Positions 43,221 through 52,304 are shown, counted from the stretch's first letter. The stretch is 64,000 bases of DNA from Fibrobacter succinogenes (GCA_902794535.1 CADBHQ010000004.1:142414-206413); one strand, 5' to 3'. Notes: generated by a model not told the origin, from the sequence alone. Numbers and translations: made by a program.

Positions 43221-44479
43221 TGAATTACCTCCAGCTGGCACTAGAGAATTCCCTGTTTTCGGTTGGGATTAGCCGACCGAATCCTGCCGTGGGCGCCGTC
43301 GTCGTTAAAGACGGAATCGTCGTCGGGAAGGGGCGTACACAGCGCCCTGGGAATGCTCATGCCGAGGTGATGGCGCTGCGTGACGCGGGCGAACTCGCCC
43401 GCGGGGCGGCCATCTATGTAACGCTGGAACCTTGCTGCCATTATGGCCGCACGCCCCCCTGCACAAAGGCAATCATTGATGCCGGCATCAAAGAAGTCTA
43501 CTTCGCGCATGCCGACCCGAATCCGGTTGTGCGCGGCAAGAGCCGAAGCATTTTAGAAGAAGCTGGAATCAAGGTCTTTGAAGGCCAGGATGCTTGCGAG
43601 CGTGCTATTGTTGAAAGTGGCTGGGATGATTCTTGCTCGCATGACGGCTGCAAGGTGCTTTCAGGAAATTCAACAGCCATGGGGGAGCCGGAGACTCGCG
43701 CCGAAGCGCTTGCCGAAGCCCGCATGGTTTTTCACGAAATCGAACGATTCTTTGAGGCGTACGATTTCTATGTCCGCAACAAGACAACCTTTGTCGAAAT
43801 CAAGTCGGCCATTTCGCAAGATGGCAACATGGGGTTAAAAGGGGCGTCGCTTAAGATCACCGCTCAAGGCGCCAATTGCTGGAATCATGAACTTCGCGCC
43901 ATGAGCGATGCAATCCTGGTGGGCGCAGGCACCGTACTTGCCGACAACCCTTCGCTCGATGTTCGCTTTGCCCAAGGGAATAATCCCGTGAAAATCATCT
44001 GGGCCGGGCATCATGAATTTACCGCAGCCGAAGTGGCTACCCTTCGCATATTCCAGGCGCCTGTAGAAGAAGGCAAGGCTCCCATTGTCTTTACATGCGT
44101 GCCGCAGCCCGCGCTTGAAAAAAATCTTGAGAAATTAAAGAATGTGGGGGCAGCGCCGGCTGCTGAAAATTTCGCAGTTGAAGTCGTCGCTTTAAGTAAT
44201 GCGTCCTTCGTTGCCAACTGGCACGAGATGCATGCGAATCTCTCCGCCCGGGGCATGCACCGCCTGATGGTGGAGCCTGGCGCTCGTCTTGCTGATGAAA
44301 TCTTTAAATGCGGTCTCTGGAATCGCCTCGATTTATGGCAATCTTCCGACCCCGCGGTCGATCGTGCGCTTGAATCCAGCGGCGCCGACGGCTTACCGTA
44401 TCCCGAACTTCCCACAGCCCTCGTCGCCCGCGAATCCTTCATGCTCGGGCCCGACGTGTTGACCGTGTACTCGCGCTAG
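43220..44479 (+). CDS. ribD: riboflavin biosynthesis deaminase/reductase RibD
   Basis: 419 residues, longer than typical (about 370). The N-terminal deaminase has NAHAEVMAL (His47, Glu49) and LEPCCHYGRTPPC (Cys72, Cys81), the zinc site. The reductase part begins about 190 with KSAISQDGNMGL and has MSDAILVGAGTVLADNPSLDVR and MHRLMVEPGARLADEIF. An extra Glu/Ala-rich stretch (about 140-180) lies between the domains. It deaminates and reduces the pyrimidine intermediate of riboflavin synthesis. It converges on sufD with a 4-base overlap. No FMN riboswitch precedes it, as it is inside an operon. Confidence 0.92.
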   Translation: MNYLQLALENSLFSVGISRPNPAVGAVVVKDGIVVGKGRTQRPGNAHAEVMALRDAGELARGAAIYVTLEPCCHYGRTPPCTKAIIDAGIKEVYFAHADPNPVVRGKSRSILEEAGIKVFEGQDACERAIVESGWDDSCSHDGCKVLSGNSTAMGEPETRAEALAEARMVFHEIERFFEAYDFYVRNKTTFVEIKSAISQDGNMGLKGASLKITAQGANCWNHELRAMSDAILVGAGTVLADNPSLDVRFAQGNNPVKIIWAGHHEFTAAEVATLRIFQAPVEEGKAPIVFTCVPQPALEKNLEKLKNVGAAPAAENFAVEVVALSNASFVANWHEMHANLSARGMHRLMVEPGARLADEIFKCGLWNRLDLWQSSDPAVDRALESSGADGLPYPELPTALVARESFMLGPDVLTVYSR

Positions 44480-45450
44480 AGCGCCTGCATCAAGCGTTTC
44501 TTCGCAGCTCCATCGGGCAATTCCAGGAACAGTTCCTTCGCGAATGCCTTAGTCAGCATTTCGCGGGCCTTGTCAGCCGGAATTCCGCGGCTTGTCAAAT
44601 AGAACATCTGATCCTTGTCGAGTTCGCCCACGGTATTGCCGTGCGTACATTCCACGTCATCGTGGTAAATCTTGAGCACCGGCTTCACGGAAACGCTGGG
44701 GCCATCGCTCAAGAGAATCGTGTTCACCAACTGGCTCGAATTCACTTGGCTGCAATTGTTACCAACGACCACTTGGCCGTCGTAGCTGGCGTAAGCGTTT
44801 TCGTCGAGAATGTTACGCACGAACTGCGTGCTCACCGTGCTGGGAGCGTTGTGCAAAATTGTCAGGCGCTGGTGCTTAGAGGCGTTGCCCTTCAGAATGT
44901 TCAAACTGCGGTAATCGAAGTTTGCGCCTTCGCCGTTCAATTCTACGCGGGCACTGATGCGGCCAATGCCGCTGTCTTGCAAAACGTTCGCAAAATGCAC
45001 GGTCGAGTGTGCTGCCTGCTTGATGTCGAAATGCCTAAAGGTCAGCGGCAAGTTGTTAGCGGGGTTTGCAAAAAAGATTTCGAGCTCGGCGCCTTCAGCG
45101 ACATTGATATCGAAACGTTCCGCGCAAATTTCATGCATCACCTTGTTGTCAAGGATTTCAATGCTTGCCTTTGCGTTCTTGCCGATGTTTAAAACCGTAC
45201 GGCCGAAGTCGTTGTTGCACTTGAGCATCGCCATTTCGTTTTCGCCATCGGCAATCGTCTTCACGAGCTGGCGGGCGTTGCAGGCAATCGGCAAAAGGGC
45301 GGCAAAGTCGTCTTCGCTTGCGAAGTCTTCGTCGCAAGTGCATTCACTCGGGAATTCAGGAGCCTGAATCTTGTTGACCGGGAAAAACGTCCACAATTCG
45401 TTATTGCGACGCGGCATTCCCAATTGTTTAATGCGGGTAATGGCGTCCAT
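44476..45450 (-). CDS. sufD: Fe-S cluster assembly protein SufD
   Basis: 324 residues, shorter than E. coli SufD (423). The conserved beta-helix core is present: NFDYRSLNILKGNASKHQRL, NCSQVNSSQLVNTILLSDG, KPVLKIYHDDVECTHGNTVGELD and FYLTSRGIPADKAREMLTKAFA. The N-terminus is shortened but keeps the NNELWTFFP motif. With SufB and SufC it forms the scaffold for Fe-S clusters. It overlaps the sufC stop by one base. No sufB, sufS or sufU gene is nearby, so it could serve as the only SufB/D-type subunit at this locus. Confidence 0.88.
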   Translation of the reverse strand: MDAITRIKQLGMPRRNNELWTFFPVNKIQAPEFPSECTCDEDFASEDDFAALLPIACNARQLVKTIADGENEMAMLKCNNDFGRTVLNIGKNAKASIEILDNKVMHEICAERFDINVAEGAELEIFFANPANNLPLTFRHFDIKQAAHSTVHFANVLQDSGIGRISARVELNGEGANFDYRSLNILKGNASKHQRLTILHNAPSTVSTQFVRNILDENAYASYDGQVVVGNNCSQVNSSQLVNTILLSDGPSVSVKPVLKIYHDDVECTHGNTVGELDKDQMFYLTSRGIPADKAREMLTKAFAKELFLELPDGAAKKRLMQAL

Positions 45451-46196
45451 TAGTTTTCCTCGATCCAGTCGTAACCTTGTTCTTCGAGCTTGAGGGCGAG
45501 TTCCGGACCGCCCGAAAGAATAATCTTGCCGTGGCGCAGCACATGCACGTAAGTCGGCTTGATGTAGTCCAAAAGTCTTTGGTAGTGCGTCACCAGAATC
45601 ACCGCCTTTTCGGGCGACATAATCTGGTTGATGCCATGAGCCACAATGCGGAGTGCGTCAATGTCGAGACCCGAGTCCGTTTCGTCGAGGAACGATACCT
45701 TCGGATCCAAAATAGCCATCTGCAGAATTTCGTTGCGCTTCTTTTCGCCACCGCTAAAGCCGTCGTTCACGCCGCGGTCACGGTAACGGTCATCCATTTC
45801 GAGCATGGCCATTTTTTCTTCGCAGAGTTTCTTGAAGTCTGCATCGGCGAGCGGTTCGAGCCCGAGGTAGGCGCGCTTGGAGTTGAGCGCCATCTGCAAG
45901 AATTCCACGTTGTTCACGCCCGGAATTTCGGTCGGATACTGCGTGCTGATGAACAGGCCGGAATTGGCGCGGTCGCAAATTTCCATCGAAAGTAGGTCCT
46001 TGCCATCGAGCGTCACGGAGCCGTCATTCACGGTGTAGGCAGGGTGGCCTGCAATCACCTTCGAAAGCGTACTTTTGCCGGAACCGTTCGGGCCCATGAT
46101 GGCATGGACTTCGCCCGGTTTGACTTCCAGGTTGATACCCTTCAAAATCTGGGTTCCGTCTTCGATACTAGCTTTCAGGTTCTTGATGGACAGCAT
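45450..46196 (-). CDS. sufC: Fe-S cluster assembly ATPase SufC
   Basis: 248 residues, typical length. Walker A is GPNGSGKST, the signature region FSGGEKKRNEILQMA, and Walker B VSFLDETDSGLDIDAL, the SufC-specific form. It is a cytoplasmic ABC ATPase that drives conformational change in SufB/SufD. GGAGG lies before the ATG, and a TAAATTTG box lies 42 bases upstream. A gcgc-aata-gcgc inverted repeat at 46206-46219 in the leader might be a regulator site. Confidence 0.93.
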   Translation of the reverse strand: MLSIKNLKASIEDGTQILKGINLEVKPGEVHAIMGPNGSGKSTLSKVIAGHPAYTVNDGSVTLDGKDLLSMEICDRANSGLFISTQYPTEIPGVNNVEFLQMALNSKRAYLGLEPLADADFKKLCEEKMAMLEMDDRYRDRGVNDGFSGGEKKRNEILQMAILDPKVSFLDETDSGLDIDALRIVAHGINQIMSPEKAVILVTHYQRLLDYIKPTYVHVLRHGKIILSGGPELALKLEEQGYDWIEEN

Positions 46197-46205
46197 AATT
46201 CCTCC

Positions 46206-46246
46206 GGCGCTATTGCGCTAGAACATTTTTTTACGGCTCAAATTTA
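46206..46246 (-). promoter_or_regulatory. sufC promoter region with -7-like box and small inverted repeat
   Basis: TAAATTTG (46239-46246) is the likely promoter box. Between it and the GGAGG lies gcgc-aata-gcgc (46206-46219), a possible operator or hairpin in the leader. The rest of the 103-base gap after dnaG shows nothing. Confidence 0.4.
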
Positions 46247-46299
46247 GAAAAACTTGCGGCCTGTGTCTTATCAATTTTTTTTATAATCAGATGAACGGA

Positions 46300-48453
46300 T
46301 TACCCGAAGTCATCAAAGTCGTTGCCCATGTTGTCATCGCCGCCGTAAGAATATTCTTCGTCGTCTTCGGGCGGTGGGGGCTCAAAGCCCTCGGGCGGTT
46401 CGTCGGCAGGCATTTGCTCTTCGGAATAATTTTCAGGCGCAAATTCTGCAGGGGGTTGCGGCACATTTTCTGCAAATGCAGGGACACTCGGTTGCGAGTA
46501 CTGCGGTGCAGGGGCTGCTTGGACAGGTGCAGTCTGAACCGGTGCGGGCGTTGCCTGAATGGAGGTTGGTGTAATCACGGTTGGTGCCGCAGGCATCGGG
46601 GCACCCTGAATCACCGACTGGAACAGTATCAGCTGAGTCTTGCTGCGTACTACTTGATCGGCAAAAGCATCGATGGTAATCTTTTCAGCGTTGAACAGGG
46701 CGTTCAGCTTTTGCATGCCCTGCGTAAACTTGGACATCTGCATGCGCGTTTCGACCGCTTCGTTGCTGGTCAGCGGAATTAGGTGCTTTTGTCTGTCGCA
46801 AAGCTTGGTCGAAAATACGGTCAGCGTTTGGTAAAATTCGATGATTTCCTGCGGAGTTTTCCATTGTTCCTCGGGCAAGCCTTCCAAGAAGAGCCTAAGC
46901 GTGGGCGATACGTTTTCGTATATCAGCTGCGGCGAAACGGCGCCTGTTTCGGCGTAAAGTGCAATGGCGGAATTCACGAATTCTTCGACCACCGGAGATT
47001 CAAACATGCGGACGCCGCTCGCTGCCCAGTCCATGTCAAAGTATTCCAGTGCGCGGTCCATGAGTGTCGGGTTACGAAGCACCAAGTTTGCAAATCGGAT
47101 TTCCATCGGCGGAATGCTTGCCCAGTCGAGCGTTGCTTCGGGGGCTTGTTGAATTGTGATTTGCTGTTGCGGCTTTAGGATTTTTACTCGAGCTAATGAT
47201 CGATCTGTGTTAAAACGTTCTGCAATTAGCTTTGTATATTGGTTTTGCAACTCAGAATCTTTGATGCTTTTAACAAGTGATTTTGTGTAGGTGACTATGC
47301 GTGCGCGTTCTTCAGGGCTTTGCATGTCGTGCTGGCGGGCAAAATAAAAAAGCCAGTCTTCTGCATTTCTAAGTTCGTTTCGGAAAGCATCTGCTCCACG
47401 TTCGTTTACAAAATTATCCGGATCGATTTTGGTGCCGTCGGGGCGAGAAAGGGCGAAAATTTTGGTTGTGATTCCGTGAGGCAAAACTACTTCAAGACTT
47501 CTGAGAGTTGCCTTCTGACCCGCAGGATCTCCATCAAATACTAGATAGGCTGTATCTGCGTATCTAGAAAGAATGCTTGCGTGTGTTTCGGTTAGTGCAG
47601 TTCCTGATGCAGCAATTACGTTAGTAACTCCACTTTGGAACAGGCTTATCATGTCAAAGTAACCTTCAACAATGATGACTTCCCGTTCTTTGGCTATGCT
47701 TTGTTTGCTCTGGTGCAAACCGAATAGAATATCGCTCTTGTGGTACAGCGCCGATTCCGGGCTGTTCATGTACTTGGCGTGGCTCTTTCCGGAGAGGTCG
47801 CGGCCACCGAAGGCGACAATCACGCCCGAAAGGTTCTGAATTGCAATCATTAAGCGATCGCGGAACTTATCCGAGATTCCGCCATTTTCTTTTTCGACAG
47901 CGAGCCCCGCCTTAACGCAGTCCAGCGGCGAAAAACCATTCTTGACGGCATACCCGATAAAGCCTTCGCGACCTTCCGGTGCGTAACCGATGTGGAATAG
48001 CTTGCGGGTTTCGTCGGTAATGTGGCGGCTGGCAAGATACTGGAGTGCCTTGGGAGAAAGGGCGAGTTGTTGCTCGAACCATTGGCAGGCAAGTTCGTTC
48101 AGCCTGCGGACCATGGCGCGTTCTTCAGTCTTTTCGCTGTCTTCGGGGGCGCCTAGCTGGGGGAGTGCAAAGCCGGTAAAGTTTGCGACCCATTCCACAG
48201 CGCCCTTAAAATCCATTTTTTCGTGTTCTTGCACGAATTTGAAAACGTCTCCGCCTGCTCCACAAGCAAAGCATTTATAAATTCCCAAGCTTGGGTTGAC
48301 GTTCATGGAAGGGCTTCTGTCATCATGAAAGGGGCAGACTCCCAAGTAGCGGCCATTTCCGGAACGTTTCAGCGGAACAAAATTCTCGATGACCAACGCA
48401 ATATCTGCGTGGGCTTTGAGTTGCTGAATGATTTCGTTAGAATAGAACGCCAC
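46300..48453 (-). CDS. dnaG: DNA primase
   Basis: 717 residues; GTG start. The zinc-binding domain has CPFHDDRSPSM and YKCFACGAGGDVFKFV (Cys40, His43, Cys61, Cys64). The RNA-polymerase core includes FRDRLMIAIQNLSGVIVAFGGR, and the TOPRIM part has VIIVEGYFDMISL and YLVFDGDPAGQKA. The C-terminal about 90 residues are low-complexity Pro/Ala/Gln then acidic Gly/Asp, unlike most primases. A TAAATTTG box lies 4 bases before the GTG, predicting a leaderless message. The stretch about 47160-47700 has lower G+C and different codon choice from the rest of the gene, hinting at recombination. Confidence 0.95.
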   Translation of the reverse strand: MAFYSNEIIQQLKAHADIALVIENFVPLKRSGNGRYLGVCPFHDDRSPSMNVNPSLGIYKCFACGAGGDVFKFVQEHEKMDFKGAVEWVANFTGFALPQLGAPEDSEKTEERAMVRRLNELACQWFEQQLALSPKALQYLASRHITDETRKLFHIGYAPEGREGFIGYAVKNGFSPLDCVKAGLAVEKENGGISDKFRDRLMIAIQNLSGVIVAFGGRDLSGKSHAKYMNSPESALYHKSDILFGLHQSKQSIAKEREVIIVEGYFDMISLFQSGVTNVIAASGTALTETHASILSRYADTAYLVFDGDPAGQKATLRSLEVVLPHGITTKIFALSRPDGTKIDPDNFVNERGADAFRNELRNAEDWLFYFARQHDMQSPEERARIVTYTKSLVKSIKDSELQNQYTKLIAERFNTDRSLARVKILKPQQQITIQQAPEATLDWASIPPMEIRFANLVLRNPTLMDRALEYFDMDWAASGVRMFESPVVEEFVNSAIALYAETGAVSPQLIYENVSPTLRLFLEGLPEEQWKTPQEIIEFYQTLTVFSTKLCDRQKHLIPLTSNEAVETRMQMSKFTQGMQKLNALFNAEKITIDAFADQVVRSKTQLILFQSVIQGAPMPAAPTVITPTSIQATPAPVQTAPVQAAPAPQYSQPSVPAFAENVPQPPAEFAPENYSEEQMPADEPPEGFEPPPPEDDEEYSYGGDDNMGNDFDDFG

Positions 48454-48457
48454 GCCC

Positions 48458-48465
48458 CAAATTTA
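48458..48465 (-). promoter_or_regulatory. -7-like box TAAATTTG before dnaG
   Basis: An exact TAnnTTTG match 4 bases before the GTG at 48453, with no Shine-Dalgarno sequence. Confidence 0.5.
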
Positions 48466-48504
48466 GCAAGAAAACGTCGTCAAAATTTTGACAGAAACAT
48501 AAAA

Positions 48505-48537
48505 AAAGAATCCGTTCTTGAAGAACCGGATTCTTTT
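48505..48537 (-). terminator. terminator downstream of the initiator tRNA
   Basis: aaagaatccg...cggattcttt with an inner ttctt/aagaa pair and A/T runs on both outer sides. On the minus strand it ends transcription from the tRNA gene just before dnaG. Confidence 0.85.
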
Positions 48538-48541
48538 TTAG

Positions 48542-48615
<74 letters not shown>

Positions 48616-48665
48616 TCGAGGTTGCACCATATATAGTAAATTTTTATAGCCCTGTCAAGGGTTTT

Positions 48666-49823
48666 TTACACGAATTTTTTCAGAATATGCTTGCTAGCGA
48701 CGAAATAATCAATACCGCTAATAATGGTAATTGCGGTTATGACGCCCATCACAGCTTGCGGGAAAATTGCCCAGAATGATTGATAATTGGGGATAATTGC
48801 TTCCATCGGATCGAGGGCACCAAGCAAAATGGCAACAATTCCGATACCCTGGAGAGCTGTTTTCCATTTGCCACTGCGACGTGCCGGCATAATCAAGCCT
48901 TCGCTTGCGGCAAGCGTACGGAGAGTTTCAACGCTCGATTCGCGGAAGTAAATGAGGGCGACCATCCACACCGGGGCATACCCTGTAGCGATAAAGCACA
49001 TGAAGATTGTCATGTTCGAAATCTTGTCGCTGAACGGGTCCAAGTACTTACCGAGCGTGCTTACTTCGCCGAGTTTGCGGGCGAGGTAGCCATCCAAAAA
49101 GTCGGTCAGCATAAAGCCAAGCACCATCACCAACGAAAGGCTCTTGAAAACGAGGCTGTTGTTGCTGTAATCCAAATCGTTATCGTAGAAGAAAACCCAC
49201 AAGAAGAACGGGGTCAACACAATGCGGCTCATGGTCAGCTGGCTTGCAATCGAAAGCGGCTTACGGTGAGCAGGATCGCGGTAATACCAATAGGCATATG
49301 CAACAGTCGAGGCTATAATCAAGAGAATCGAGGTTACCATGCAAATTTGTTGGTAATCTTCGAGGTTCAGCAGGTACACGCCCATCGTTACCGTAATCGC
49401 AATGTTTGACAATTTGCTCCAGCGACGCTTGCGGGGGAGCGATTTACCTTCGCGAAGAACGCCGAGGCTAAAGAGTGTGTGGGCAACAAGGCGGGCCAGC
49501 AAGAATACGCAACCGACGGCGAGCAATTTTTCGGTTTGATCGTTTTGGAGCAAGTCGCGCACGAAAATGCTGGTCATCACCACGAACGAAAGAAAACCGT
49601 CAACCACGTTCAGCCAAAGTCTATAATAGGGCTTTTCAATTTCTTGCGAACGCAGTTGGTACAAATTAACCCAGCCCATAATCAGGGCGATTGCTACTAG
49701 GGCGGTGGCGGTCTTGGCCATGCCCATCCAGATAAAGACGATGACGGCTATAAAAACCATCGCGCGCATAACGCTCCAAATGCGTGTGCGAAGTCTAATA
49801 TCGGATGTCTGTTCTTGTGTCAT
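48666..49823 (-). CDS. CDP-alcohol phosphatidyltransferase with extra N-terminal membrane domain
   Basis: 385 residues, about twice the size of PgsA. The C-terminal half has the full signature DGYLARKLGEVSTLGKYLDPFSD (D-G-x2-A-R-x8-G-x3-D-x3-D), whose Asp residues bind the metal and CDP-lipid. The N-terminal about 190 residues add five or so hydrophobic helices with no recognised motif. Phosphatidylglycerophosphate synthase is the most likely activity (the sequence after the signature, VWMVALIYFRESSVETLR, resembles PgsA), but other CDP-alcohol enzymes are possible. AGAGG precedes the ATG. It lies 12 bases downstream of recN in the same direction. Confidence 0.8.
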   Translation of the reverse strand: MTQEQTSDIRLRTRIWSVMRAMVFIAVIVFIWMGMAKTATALVAIALIMGWVNLYQLRSQEIEKPYYRLWLNVVDGFLSFVVMTSIFVRDLLQNDQTEKLLAVGCVFLLARLVAHTLFSLGVLREGKSLPRKRRWSKLSNIAITVTMGVYLLNLEDYQQICMVTSILLIIASTVAYAYWYYRDPAHRKPLSIASQLTMSRIVLTPFFLWVFFYDNDLDYSNNSLVFKSLSLVMVLGFMLTDFLDGYLARKLGEVSTLGKYLDPFSDKISNMTIFMCFIATGYAPVWMVALIYFRESSVETLRTLAASEGLIMPARRSGKWKTALQGIGIVAILLGALDPMEAIIPNYQSFWAIFPQAVMGVITAITIISGIDYFVASKHILKKFV

Positions 49824-49835
49824 TTAAAGCCTCTG

Positions 49836-51479
49836 TCAAACTTCTAAAAGTTGTCTTGCATGTTCGCGAATCGTGTCAGATTCGCCGCCGAGCATGCGAG
49901 AAAGTTCCTTGATGCGTCCATCGTGGTCGAGTTCAACCACATGCGTGTAGGTGCGGCCATCGATTTCTTCTTTGCTGACCGCGAGTTGGTTCTTGGCGCG
50001 GCTTGCCACCTGGTGCAAGTGCGTAATCGTGAGCACTTGGTGGTGCTGGCCTAAATTCTTTAATGCTTCGCCGATGCTGTTGCCGACTTCGCCGCTGATT
50101 CCGGAATCCACTTCGTCGAAAATCAAGAGGGGCACGCGGTCGAGGTCGGCCATCACGCTCTTGATTGAAAGCAGCACACGACTGAGTTCGCCGCCCGAAA
50201 CCGCTTTTTGCAGGCTCTTGAAGCCTTCGCCGGGGTTTGGGGCGAGCGTAAATTCAATCTTGTCGGCACCGTTCGGCGACAAAGCCTGCATGGTAATCGA
50301 TGTTGCAAAAATCGCCTTCGGCATGCCGAGCGTATTCAGAATGTCGCTCACGGCCTTGTCATAACGGGCTGCTGCATTCTGGCGAGAAGTCGTCAGCTTG
50401 AGGGCGGTTGCCTGCAGTGTTTCGAGTGCCTTCTTGGATTGCCTAGAAAGCTCTTCCAAATCGGCATCCAAGTTCTCGAGGCTCGAAAGCTCTTCTCGAC
50501 GTTGTGCGGTCAAGGCAATCAGGCCCGCAACATCGGTGCGGTACTTGCGCTTGAGTTTCTGAATCTGGGCAATGCGGGCATTGGCGCGGTCAATGTCGGC
50601 GGCACTCATGGCTGCCGAAGGGTGCAACCTCAACAAGTCCTTGCAAACACTTTCGTACGGGTCAGTCACTTCTTCAAGCGACTTCAGATAATCTTCGTAG
50701 TCCGGGAGTTTTGCGGCAAGCGAACGCATCTTGGCTTGCAAAATCTGCACTTGGTCCAAGAGTCCGTTTTCGCCACCGAGCATTCCCTGAATGTCGTTCA
50801 AGTAGCGGGTTTCGGCTTCTTGCTTGCTTGCGCTGTTCACCTTTTCTTCGAGGGCTTCTTCTTCGCCTTCTTTCAGGGCTGCTTTCGAAAGTTCATCGAA
50901 TTGGAACTTCAAAAAGTCCTTTTGGGCAGCCAAGTTTTTCGCGCGTTCTTCGGTAGCCTTGATTTCGTCTTGAATCTTGTTCCAGGTGGCCCATTCGCTT
51001 GTGTATTCGGCAAGCAGTTCGCCGTTTCCGGCAAAGTCATCGAGCATCTGCGTATGCGTGCGAATGTCGCGCAACAAGAGCTGTTCACTCTGGCCGTGCA
51101 TCTGGATCAATTCTTCGCCCAGGCGCTGCAAATCGGGGAGGGCCACTACGGCTCCGTTTACGCGGGCGCGGCTCTTGCCGTTTTCCTGAATTTCGCGGCG
51201 GATAATCAGTTCGTCGTCGCTGTCGAGCTCCAGTTCTTCAAGGACTTTCTTGACTTGCGGTTCGTTTGCAATGTCGAATGTGGCTTCGACAACAGCCTTT
51301 TCTTCGCCGGTACGCACCATAGTCGATTGCGCTTTGTCGCCGCATACAATGCGGAGCGCCTTTAAAAGCACTGATTTTCCGGCACCGGTTTCGCCGGTAA
51401 TCGCAGTAAAACCATCGCGGAACGGAACTTCCGCTTGAGCAATCAAAGTAAATCCACTAATCGACAGGTGCTTTAACAT
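49836..51479 (-). CDS. recN: DNA repair ATPase RecN
   Basis: 547 residues, typical length. SMC-like ends: MLKHLSISGFTLIAQAEV and Walker A ITGETGAGKSVLLKAL at the start; LSRVLLSIKSVMADLDRVPLLIFDEVDSGISGEVG (signature and Walker B) near the end. Between them is a coiled-coil region rich in Glu, Leu and Ala (about 150-370). RecN helps repair double-strand breaks by holding DNA ends. A TTTATTTG box sits 4 bases before the ATG. Confidence 0.95.
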   Translation of the reverse strand: MLKHLSISGFTLIAQAEVPFRDGFTAITGETGAGKSVLLKALRIVCGDKAQSTMVRTGEEKAVVEATFDIANEPQVKKVLEELELDSDDELIIRREIQENGKSRARVNGAVVALPDLQRLGEELIQMHGQSEQLLLRDIRTHTQMLDDFAGNGELLAEYTSEWATWNKIQDEIKATEERAKNLAAQKDFLKFQFDELSKAALKEGEEEALEEKVNSASKQEAETRYLNDIQGMLGGENGLLDQVQILQAKMRSLAAKLPDYEDYLKSLEEVTDPYESVCKDLLRLHPSAAMSAADIDRANARIAQIQKLKRKYRTDVAGLIALTAQRREELSSLENLDADLEELSRQSKKALETLQATALKLTTSRQNAAARYDKAVSDILNTLGMPKAIFATSITMQALSPNGADKIEFTLAPNPGEGFKSLQKAVSGGELSRVLLSIKSVMADLDRVPLLIFDEVDSGISGEVGNSIGEALKNLGQHHQVLTITHLHQVASRAKNQLAVSKEEIDGRTYTHVVELDHDGRIKELSRMLGGESDTIREHARQLLEV

Positions 51480-51483
51480 ACGG

Positions 51484-51491
51484 CAAATAAA
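51484..51491 (-). promoter_or_regulatory. -7-like box TTTATTTG before recN
   Basis: It has one mismatch to TAnnTTTG and lies 4 bases before the ATG at 51479, in the 38-base gap after trmB. No Shine-Dalgarno sequence is present. Confidence 0.35.
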
Positions 51492-51517
51492 TTAGCAATT
51501 TAGCTTGACACTAAGTG

Positions 51518-52261
51518 TCATTTCTCGAATTCAACAACGCTTCGGTAGATGGGGCGACCTTCCTTGCGGTACTTCTTTTCGAAGCCGGTCATAATGCCTT
51601 CGGTAGGTTCTGCGGTGTTTCGTTCCAAAATTTTGCAACCTTTAAAATTGTCGAAAACTTCAAGCGCAACTTCGTTGTATTCCTGGTGGTCTGTACCCCA
51701 GTAGAAAATGCGCTTGCCGGGTTTTAACACGCGGGCGACTTCAACCAGAAAGTCTGGGCGCAACAGGCGGTTCTTGTGGTGGCGTTCTTTCGGCCACGGG
51801 TCCGGGAAATACATGTGGAATGCATCTACTGTATTGTCTTTCACGCAATCACGCAAAAAGAAGAACACATCGCCGCGGAGCATGGTGGCGTTAGCGAGAG
51901 CGCCTGCCTTGTCCATCTTGCGCTGTGCAAACTTGGCCCAAGTGTAGTCCCATTCGCTGCCCATGATAACGGTATCCGGGTGCTTGGGAGCATATTCCGA
52001 AAGGAACCCGCCCTTGCCGCTTCCGATTTCGACTTCCACGCGGTCGCCCATGTTCGGGAACATGTCTTTCCAGTTAAAGTCCAGCTTGTGGGGGAGTCCA
52101 TCAGGCGTTGCAATCGGTTTACGGTCGCCGTGCGTGCGGAACACGTAATGCCAAAGGCCCTTCGATTCCGGGTCTTCTTTCAAGTCGCGGTAAAATTCAG
52201 GAATCACCACGTCCTTTTCCACTTTTTCTTCGCTTTCGTTCAATGCTTCTTCGTTTGCCAT
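51518..52261 (-). CDS. trmB: tRNA (guanine-N7)-methyltransferase TrmB
   Basis: 247 residues from MANEEALNESEEKV. The SAM-binding motif is VEVEIGSGKGGFLSEYA. The TrmB signature is MYFPDPWPKERHHKNRLLRPDFL, and IYWGTDHQEY follows. It methylates G46 of tRNA. The start at 52261 is preferred because the longer readings (from 52273 or 52294) begin inside the dispersed tgtgaaatg repeat; 52273 cannot be excluded. The last residues (TGFEKKYRKEGRPIYRSVVEF) also match the family. It follows the RNase Z-like gene in the same direction. Confidence 0.93.
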   Translation of the reverse strand: MANEEALNESEEKVEKDVVIPEFYRDLKEDPESKGLWHYVFRTHGDRKPIATPDGLPHKLDFNWKDMFPNMGDRVEVEIGSGKGGFLSEYAPKHPDTVIMGSEWDYTWAKFAQRKMDKAGALANATMLRGDVFFFLRDCVKDNTVDAFHMYFPDPWPKERHHKNRLLRPDFLVEVARVLKPGKRIFYWGTDHQEYNEVALEVFDNFKGCKILERNTAEPTEGIMTGFEKKYRKEGRPIYRSVVEFEK

Positions 52262-52270
52262 AAATTCTTT

Positions 52271-52304
52271 CATCTCACATTTCACATCACACATTTCACA
52301 TTTT
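52271..52304. repeat. dispersed tgtgaaatg-type repeat between trmB and the RNase Z-like gene
   Basis: catctcacatttcacatcac followed by another acatttcacatttt unit. It is the reverse-strand relative of the repeat at 6649-6682 and lies exactly in the gap between two coding regions. Confidence 0.6.

Noticed and set aside
52262..52294. A longer trmB start adding MCDVKCEMKEF.
   Set aside because: Those codons derive from the dispersed tgtgaaatg repeat, and the conserved protein begins later.
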